This document shows positions 55,669 through 64,000 of a stretch of DNA of 64,000 nt, piece by piece. The stretch's first letter is position 1. Each line of letters opens with the position of its first letter. The notes beneath the pieces are model-generated. The model searched no databases and was not told the origin of the DNA. It worked only from the letters and a program-made list of their open reading frames with translations. This stretch comes from Gymnopus androsaceus JB14 (taxonomy: Eukaryota > Basidiomycota > Agaricomycetes > Agaricales > Omphalotaceae): contig ML769392.1 in NCBI GenBank assembly GCA_009733575.1, forward strand, positions 1-64,000, given 5' to 3'. Both the position numbers and the translations under genes were made by a program.

Positions 55669-58600
55669 GATGGGTCAAAAGGAGAGTCGAAAATTTTGGG
55701 GCAAAGAGAGGAGCAACTTCCGATTCCGGATGCACGCTCCGGCTCGCGCGTTTCTGTATTATATAAGTAGAATAGGAGGTGACCGGAACTCCCATTTGCC
55801 GAACTCAAATTTCACGATGATGCGCTCAATTTTTTTGCCTTTTTCATCTTCGCGTTACTAACTTTGCTCTGATGTACAAGTATCTTGCATTCTGAAAATC
55901 TCCCATATGGTTCTTGAGTAGCCCTGCCAATTCCGAATAAGGTTCCCACTGATTTCTAATCCTCTCCTCGGTTACTGAGTACGTGAATGCCAAGTGTCAG
56001 TCCTTGCAGACAAAGGGCGTTCTGTCAGACGCTGACCCAGCTCCTGTTCAGATACAAACTTAAAGTGTATAAAACGGGGTGCGGAGGAATGTGGATAAGG
56101 TTGAGGTGGGAGGCGAGGAGGGCAATTTGGAGAAGATGATCAAGCAGAGAAGACACACAAGATGAGGGGAAGCAAGAAGGGGAAGGCAGGAAGACGAGGA
56201 AACAAAGCAGGGTGAGGAAGAAACAGTGATCTCGATTCGCGAACCATCTGGAAACTTGGCTATACTTACTCGCGGCGATAAAATATCAGAAACCACACTT
56301 GGCTAGGCTCTCGCACGTTCGATCAGAAATGCTACTAGGGTCAGGTGACCGCTGGACGCGTTTCGCGTTTGCTTCGAACCGCGACGCGGTCTCTGCACGT
56401 ATCATGTCGAGGATGATGTTTCCGATTATTATCTCCTCTTTCTTGATCATACTAACTTTCACAACTTTCAGACGCTTGCGTTTTTCTCTTCAGTAACGAT
56501 CATACACGGACAAGCGAACTCGAGTAACGGGCCCTGCTCCCTCACTCTTATCCACACCCATTTTTTTTTGCCGCAAAACGCAATGTTGCGTTGCATGGGA
56601 TTTTTCGCACCGCTTGCCTTGTCGGAAAACCCCATGCCGATCTAGAGCTTGTTCAACTTAAACTCACAGAGGGTCGAATATCTTTGGTTTTTGCTGCACG
56701 TCTTGTTTGCCTACGAACATGTCCTGATGGTGATATTCTGGGAACCTGACTGGGTAGAGCCTCTTTCTGACCAGTTCTGTGTGCTAAGAGTCAACCTGAC
56801 CAAGCCAGAATTCATACGAAGCCTTGCTCGGAAGGCGTTGTTTATGAACAACTAACTTAGTACATGCGGGTATCAGGGTGTCATCACGCCGCTGTGTTTC
56901 AGATTCTTCACTTCACCATTGACCCTTGAGATACCTGCGTGATCTTCGATCATCCCAGAGGAGCTGGTGTATGATTGGTTCTACGACGACAACGAGTCTT
57001 CGGATGCCTGGTGCGAACTTGCAGAATCGATTTCCCTTGGACGTTGGACCGATGGCTTTCAAGAGAAGACAGTTCAACAGCCTTCATTAGTGTTCTTATC
57101 ACTGAGAAATCACTGAGCGGTTGGGTGAGCACTTTCCTTTAGATCATGGAGGTATTATTATCGAGAGAGTCAGAGCAAGTCTATCTATAGTATCTTCCTT
57201 TGTCTGACTCTATAATACAGAACAGAGATCTTTGAGGACTCGATATCACAATTCCCGACGTCCAACAGTGTTTTATGCCCAGGTCCAAGCTGTCTTCTCT
57301 ATTCCGCCACCCGTGTGTCCACGCCACAATCATGTCAGGTTATTGATTCGACCGTGCAAGAAAGTGGGGAAATCGATTCCAGAGCTTTACAAAGTTGGAA
57401 ATAAAGTATTCTACTTTCTGGATTTATTGAAGATATTTCGCGCATCACTGAATATAAACAGATCCGAAGTATCGTCGGAGTACATTCGAGTTTGCTAGGG
57501 GTCCCGGGAGACAGTATACCAAGTTCAGTAAGTTCAGCGAACCTTGAAAGTGAGGTAAGTAGATGTAGGGTGCACGTCGCCGGTGTCAGAACAGGATGTT
57601 TTCTTACGTCCTAGCAAAGCGATGGTATTGTTTTCTTTACAGAGAGTATGCTATAAGTACAAGGATACAGCGCCAAGATATGTATAGTCCATGCAATGAA
57701 AAGGAATTCTCAGATAGAAGGTATATGCTAGATGACGATGAGGCTTGGGTAGCGTTCCAAGTTTGCGAGAAGGACATGTTCCCTGTAAGCTATATTAGCA
57801 ATAACAGAGAATAAAGCGCATCCGACATACCCAATGTCCAATTTTGCGTTTTGAAGCATGGCAAGAGCACGAGTATTTATTCGCGAGGCATTGAAACCTG
57901 GAGAACAAGCGCAGACGAGACAGAGTGGAGAATGCGCAGGAGTAAGGGAATATGTTGCGAGAATCTGAGGCATCCGGATCAGCATTTCTGGTGTCTTTCC
58001 CGGTCAAGAATAAATAGCCACCCCAGATGACCTAAGAGATTTGACCAAGTCGTGAATGAGCATTAGGGATTTGGACCTCAGGTGATTCAAGTCGTGAAGA
58101 TCAAGACCTGCATGATAAATATGAGCGATGGATATGGCAGATGAACGCATACATTACACACATAAATTGGACTCTGGGCTCCAAGTGGGATACTACAGTG
58201 TAGCTGCACTGTAGAGCTAGTACTCGAATCCACGACAACCCTGTATTAAAAAGTTTGATATTAATGACCGAAGCGATTATAAAAACAGCTATTGTACTCA
58301 CTTTGTGAAAGCTTGCACTGCGTCCTCAAGGCACCCAAGCTTAAAGACAAGGGCATTAGTCACACGACAAATTCCATTGGACGTGGGGAAAGCACCTCAT
58401 TGTAAGGAGCATTGGGTTCCAGCTCTAACGGCTGAGAAAGAGAGTTCGACAGAACATGAGGAGCAATAACGGTGGTCATCTCTGGTCGTAAGGGAAGGGA
58501 AGGGAGGGGGGTTTTGAGACTCAGATGTCGGTAATACTATGTACTTAAATACCCGTGATCTATGTCCCATTCCGGGGTCATCCGGATACACCCGCAATTT

Positions 58601-59142
58601 TCTGGGCCAAACTCCAGAACCTGGAGAAAACACGGCCTAGAACACGTTGCGGCTCCTCCGTGGAGATATTGACCTAATAAAATGTTGTGGAGGCACAAGG
58701 ACCTAAAGGAGCATAAAGACTCGTGCTACTGGAACCAGAAATGGAATCCCGGATTCAAATTCCAAGTAGACTTTCGACTAGCACACAGATCTAAGAGTTC
58801 AAGCCGATTTTTTCAATGGAATGCCTGCCTGCTGCGAAGGCGAACTTGGAAGATCCGAGACACAGATATGAATGGTGCCCTAGCGAAAATCGAGCGACAA
58901 TATCAATGCAAGCTGTTTGAGGGGGTCTGCCGAAGGCATCGCCGCATCGGACAGGCAGAATTCACGCAAAGGACAAGATGAACGTGAAATGAACGAAGAG
59001 GAGAAGATCTAAAGTGCTAGTAGCTAATTAAATCACAATTTAATATTCAGATCACCCATTGCCAACAACTGATGTCATCCCTGGGCGCTAACAAGGTTCT
59101 CCTCGACGTTCATCTCGAAAAGCTTACTCTAATAGTACAAAT
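55669..59142. other. Gene-poor region, 3.5 kb
   Basis: No protein I can recognise. The first 400 bp hold the elongase promoter. A minus-strand frame around 58397-58633 followed by a GT-AG-like junction near 58260-58310, and another at 57728-57985 (MLIRMPQILATYSLTPAH), could be exons of an unknown gene, but no start-to-stop model held together. Frames at 56060-56296 and 56299-56496 are low-complexity or chance. The last 150 bp are the VPS13 promoter. Confidence 0.4.
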
Positions 59143-62100
59143 ATGTGGTGGTTAGACCCGGGAAAAGAGGTGAGTCAATCTCGACAGATACGAAGATAAT
59201 TCTAATCCATTGCAGGTCCTGAACGTCGTCAGTCCAAACTTGCAAACTTGAAGATCTATCCGTGACTTTGATTCTATAGCTCTTCAACCGGATTCTTGCC
59301 CCATATGTAGAAAATCTAGATATGAACCAAGTAAATTATGGAATTGGACAAGGTACGTCTACGTGCATTGCGATGCTGTCAATTAAGTAGCATTGCTCCA
59401 GGTCAACTTACGCTCCGTAAACTAGCGATTGAAGAAGGGCGCGTTGGACAAGTTTAGGCTGCCAGTCGATGTACTTGAAGGTCTCTCCAAACTATCTGCT
59501 TATTGCGCTCGATCTAATGAAAGTATAGGTCACCTCGGAGAATTCACGCTCTCCTTACATTGGATGAACCTTGGCAATCAACCCGTGGAAGTATTGATCG
59601 AAGATGTATACCTTCTTGTTGTTCCATCTACGCAATCTGTATACGATCCCGAAGAAGAGGAGAAAAGAGCACAAGCCGCCAAGTTGGAGCGTCTCGAGAA
59701 TGCAGAACTTTTGCATATGCGCGGGCAAGCTGAACAGCCTTCTAGTGCGTGTCATATTGATCCCACTCGTTCTCTCCTATTTACGCGTCTTTCATAGACG
59801 ATTCACCTCAGCAACAAGGATTATGGTCCTCCCTAACTGCAAAAATAATCAACAATTTGCAGATTACCGTCAAAAACATTCACATCCGATACGAGGATAA
59901 GATGAGCGTCCCGGGGGTATGTGCCTGCGGCTCAGCTCTGTATTCTCCTAATCTCTTTGAAACCAGCATCCCTTTGCCGCCGGTATTACACTCGCGGGGT
60001 TCACTGCTGTGTCGGTGAACGAAGAATGGCAACCCACGTTCATTGAGAGCACGGCCGGCGCTATTCACAAGGTTCGGGTAGCCTACGGCTCGTGAATGCA
60101 ATCTTACGGTTTCATTAGTTGGCGAAACTTCAATCCCTGGCGCTGTATTTCGATACAGATTCCCCTAGCATGGCCGGCTTGCCTCTCAAAGAAGCCGTTG
60201 AAAAATTCAACAAGATGGTGGGCATATCGTTAATCTTGTTGCGCTCAATACTTATCTCCACTCGTCATTAGATTGCACACGATGCCCAGGATTCCCCTCA
60301 TCAGTTCATTTTGAAGACCAGTTTCCGGCGAAGGAAGAGTAAGTGTTCTCGAGCAAAAATTGCGCACTTGTAACACGTTTGTTATAGGTCATCATGAACC
60401 ATAAGTTTGACAACAGCACTCCTCGCTTCGATGTCCAGCTCCTGTTTGATGAGATTGGAATCGCTCTCGATGATAACCAGTATCGAGATGTCATTTCCTT
60501 ACTCGATATGTACCATGTTTACATACGACAACACCAGGTAAGCCACCGTTAGACGAGTAATAATGTGTGGTTGATATCTTCTCCTATAGTACCGCAAATA
60601 TCGCCCGAGTGACGCAGAGTTTGCTGCCAATGCTGGTCGTGCCCGACTCAAATATGTCGGAACAGCTATTCTCGAAAACGTCCGACAACGGCGACGACAG
60701 TGGACCTGGCAGTATTTCGCAGAACGCCGCGACGACAGAGTGAGATACGTTGAACTCTTCCAAAAGAAAGTCCTGCATTCGCTGTCCCCATCGGTATGCA
60801 TGACTACGTCATACCTCTCTCTAAAAATTGATAATGTCTTTTAGGACACACCAGACTTAGAAAGTCTTGAAAGAAAGTTGTCATATGAAGATCTTCGTTT
60901 CTATCGGTCTATAGCGCGGTCGCGGTTACGAAAGGACGCCGCGCTTCGTAAACGCCTTGAAGCGCAGAAGCCGCAAGAGCCAAAGACGCAATCCTGGGGA
61001 AGCTGGCTATGGGGATCTTCTACAAACGAACAGAAGGAAGATCCCGCCTTCGGTGGACCTATGACCGAGGAACAACGCCAACAGCTTTACGATGTCCTTG
61101 ATTACGATGAAAAATCCGCCGTCGTTGAAGCTCTCGAGGCTCCTCGAGACTCACTCAAAGCTCGCATCAAAGCCAGCTTGAATCGGGGATCGTTCGCTCT
61201 GAAGACTGATCCTCATGGCAAAGCACAGGATATTATCTCGGTCAACTTCGATGCCTTCCAGGCGAATGTCATTCAGAGACCTGACAACTTGGAGGCGTCG
61301 GTTTCTCTGGGAAGTTTTGCCGTGTTCGATGGCACGACGAAAAATAGCGTGCATCCGCAGATCGTTCAGGTCAAGCAACTGGATCCACAAGAGCTTCGAG
61401 ATAGTGATAAAGACGGTCCTTTCCTGTTCATCAAGTTCGAGAATAATCCTCTCGATGAACGTGCCGATAATGCGCTCACTGTACGCATGAGACACATGGA
61501 AATTATTTACCACAAAGGGTACGTGGAAGCGGTTTACAAATTCCTGAAGCCGCCTGCCAGTCAGCTAGAGTCAGTTGAGGCTCTTTTGGTATGTTGATTG
61601 GCTTGTCTTCCTTTCATCCTGTTGATTCCTTTTCAGAGTGTCGCCAGTCAAACCCTCGAAGGACTGCGCAAGGAGACGAGAGCGGGACTGGAATTTGCAC
61701 TGCAAAACCACAAGACAATCGACATCCAAATGGACATGAATGCTCCCATCATTATCTTACCCGAAGAGTAAGTCTTTACCACGATTCATGTACTGCAGCA
61801 AAGCTAAACCAGTACAGTGTGACGACACGTAATTGCAAGCATCTCATCGTCGATGCTGGTCATATCGCAATAGAAAGCGAACTGGCCGATAAAGAGAAGA
61901 TTCGCGCGGTGCACCTCAAACGTTCACAACAATACAGCGACGAGGATTATAAGCAGTTAGAAGCCCTGATGTATGATAAGATGTCCTTGAAATTGAAATC
62001 AGCTCAGGTAAGAATGTAGGCGTATCCCTATTAACACAATATGCTAAATTATTTGCTCTAGTTTGTCATTGGGAACGATTTGGATTCGTGTCGCGAAGCC

Positions 62101-64000
62101 TTAAAATCCAATAGCCGTGATACACTCCATCTTCTGGAGCGCATCAACATCGACCTTCAGATTCAGAATTCCATAGTTCCCACTGCTTTTAATCTTGCTC
62201 GTTTCAAGGTTTCGGGAAAACTGCCCAGTCTTCAAGTCAATCTTTCCGATACGAAGTACAAATCGTTAATGCGTTTGATCGATGTCTGCATCCCCAAATT
62301 CGATGATCCTTCCGAAGTGGAAGAACCTACTCTTCCCCGGCAAGGATCACAAATCGGGCATTTCCCCTTGGTCCCTGGAACGCTCTTCAGTCAGGCTGAA
62401 CAAGAGTATCACGTTGATGAGGATGAGGACGGTGATGATAAGGCTGCAAACACTTCAGGGTCTCAAGACGAAGAAGAGGAGTTCTTTGAAGCCGATGAGG
62501 GTGTTTCTGAGGTTAGTGTAATATGGATCTTTCTGCAAGTGAGTTTCTGACGTGTTCTGCAGCATCCGGAGATACATCAGCATATTTTCGAACTGACTTT
62601 CCAGGTTGACCAATTGGGAGCTTCGTTGTCAAAAACAGGACAAGATGGAAAGGAGGATCCGCTCGGTAGCGTATCCCTTGAACGCTTTGACCTCCAGTTT
62701 GGTTTGGCGAAATACGATATGAAAGTGGATGTAAAGCTTCGGTAGGTTATCGTTCTGCTCATCTGTCATTATGTTATCTTAAATTCTCCAGGTCGATGTC
62801 CATGGATCTGGTGCAAACCGACTCGGGTACGATGAAGTTCATGTCCACGGAGTCGCATGAGGAGAAAGACTTGCTGAGCGTCACATATGTCCGCGTGCAG
62901 CAGGATTCTCCAGAGTTTGCCACAGTCTATGGAGGAGTTGAGCAGAATGTGGACGTCAAAATTTCAACCTTTGTTTTCCATGCTGCACCTGAGCCAGTGT
63001 TGATGCTCTACGATTTCATCATGACGACCTTTGTGCCGCATCCGACAGCGCTGATACGCAAGACCCTCGGATTACCGAAGTCAAACCTGAATCCTCCGTA
63101 CAAGTTGCGGCAGGAAATGAGAGGATGATCAAAGTCTCCGTGAATTTGGAGAGTGTCCAAGGTAGGATCTCAATATTTGAAAAAATGTAGTAATTTGCTC
63201 AACGTCTTTTAGTTGCACTTGTTAATGACATGATGAGCATTGCGACTTTGTCTCTTTCAACCGCTGATGTCGCGGTAGTCGTCCGTCCAAACGCATTGCT
63301 TGTCACTGGGCGCCTTGGAAGTCTGGCTCTAAGCAATGACTCTGAAATGCACATCATGCGAAACGAATTCAATCAACTCATGTCGATCGAGGGGGAGAAC
63401 TTTGCGGACTTTCGCTACGAGACGTTCAACACAGATGATACCGATTATGCAGGTATCAAATCCGCCATTTCACTCAGCGCAGGATCTGTGAAGCTTCACT
63501 TCCTAGAGGGTCCGCTGCACGACATTTACTTGTTCCTCGCCAAACTCGCCAAACTCAAGGGGCTGTACGATGCTGCAACCCAAGCAGCTGTACAGACCGC
63601 CTCGGAGATGGATACCGAGCTCATGCAGTTCAATATCTCAATCAAGTCCCCCATTGTCATATTCCCTTCCGATCCTGTACGCTCTTCCGATATGCTCGTC
63701 ATGAGATTGGGAGAAATTTCTGCTGCAAACACATGCGAGGGAGTAGTGAACAAAATTGGTGCCAGTCTCCGAGGGATACAACTTACTTCGAGTCTTGAGC
63801 ACAATAAGAAAACCTCCGTGCTCAAAATCATTGATGACATCGACATTACAGCAGATGTTGTACAAACTACCGCTATTGACCGTAGCGTTGAATTTGAAGA
63901 GCCTGACACTCGGGTGCGTAAAATACTTTGAATTGAGTTGGACTTTGCTGATTCTTTTGCAGGTGTCGATACACATATCCGATATCAAACTGCACTTGAC
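59143..64000 (+). CDS. VPS13: VPS13 lipid-transfer protein, N-terminal part (runs off window)
   Basis: Bridge-like lipid transporter at membrane contact sites. The chorein start is clear: MWWLDPGKE, an intron, then LFNRILAPYVENLDMNQVNY and GQLTLRKL. It continues RLKKGALDKFRLPVDVLEG, HLGEFTLSLHWMNLGNQPVE, INNLQITVKNIHIRYEDKMS, HPFAAGITLAGFTAVSVNEE, FDTDSPSMAGLPL, VIMNHKFDNSTPRFDVQLLF, YRKYRPSDAEFAANAGRARL, LKTDPHGKAQDIISVNFDAF, DMNAPIIILPEDVTTRNCKH, VPTAFNLARFKVSGKLPSLQ, SMSMDLVQTDSGTMKFMSTE and MMSIATLSLSTADVAVVVRP, ending in VSIHISDIKLHL at the window edge. Introns are short and regular. Three single-base frame breaks are seen: an extra base at 59425 and at 60317, and one missing near 63124. 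About 1,200 of the usual 3,000 or more residues are visible. Confidence 0.93.

Noticed and set aside
58200..58240. tRNA-like B-box text (ACTCGAATCC)
   Set aside because: No matching A-box, acceptor stem or anticodon arm could be folded around it.
57728..58660. Possible multi-exon minus-strand gene
   Set aside because: Several short frames and GT/AG pairs exist, but no combination gave a plausible protein with a start, stop and recognisable content.
1..64000. Search for biosynthetic clusters, defence islands or viral/retroelement genes
   Set aside because: No polyketide, terpene or peptide synthase, reverse transcriptase, integrase, capsid or polymerase of viral type was seen; genes are scattered housekeeping functions.

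Overview
The window looks like a piece of a nuclear chromosome from a basidiomycete fungus, most likely an Agaricomycete. Genes are dense and alternate between strands. Most are split by many short introns (about 45-70 bp, GT-AG with some GC-AG). The products are typical eukaryotic housekeeping proteins plus fungal ones (cerato-platanin, MATA-type HMG box, TRAPPII Trs65-like). I see no tRNA, rRNA, CRISPR array or prokaryotic operon.

Layout. 0-5 kb: the end of a glycine-rich gene, a cerato-platanin gene, a vacuolar-type serine carboxypeptidase and a single-pass membrane protein. 5-8.3 kb: a gene-poor stretch with hairpins and a 1,025-bp hAT-like MITE, followed at once by an HMG-box regulator. 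9.9-18.3 kb, minus strand: a glyoxalase-like protein, the ribosome-assembly helicase Dbp9 and the replisome hub Ctf4/Mcl1. 18.5-25.8 kb: a TMEM135-like membrane protein, an F-box protein, DPH7 (diphthamide synthesis) and a small multi-pass membrane protein. 25.8-33 kb: the DNA polymerase zeta catalytic subunit REV3, divergent from a glucose-6-phosphate 1-epimerase. 33-39 kb: a Trs65-like TRAPPII subunit and a dysferlin-domain protein, the latter divergent at only 46 bp from the Fe-S co-chaperone JAC1. 39-51 kb: a two-BIR survivin-like BIR1, a DEAH-box RNA helicase and the AP-2 alpha subunit. 51-64 kb: a RasGAP, a fatty-acid elongase, a gene-poor 3.5 kb and the first part of VPS13, which runs off the window. 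The genes do not form one pathway. Recurring themes are genome maintenance (CTF4, REV3, BIR1) and membrane traffic or lipid handling (TRS65, AP-2 alpha, VPS13, elongase, dysferlin protein).

Three things stand out. (1) A cerato-platanin intron appears to have arisen by a 48-bp tandem duplication of coding sequence. (2) A hAT-like MITE with roughly 90-109-bp inverted repeats and an 8-9-bp target duplication lies 130 bp upstream of the HMG gene. (3) Conserved genes repeatedly carry single-base breaks of frame (about twelve extra bases, about three missing), including in genes expected to be essential or strongly conserved. Residual sequencing error is the plain explanation. Because the breaks recur and are mostly insertions, they should be tested against RNA before the gene models are trusted or any recoding is proposed. 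All frames and exon joins here were read by eye.
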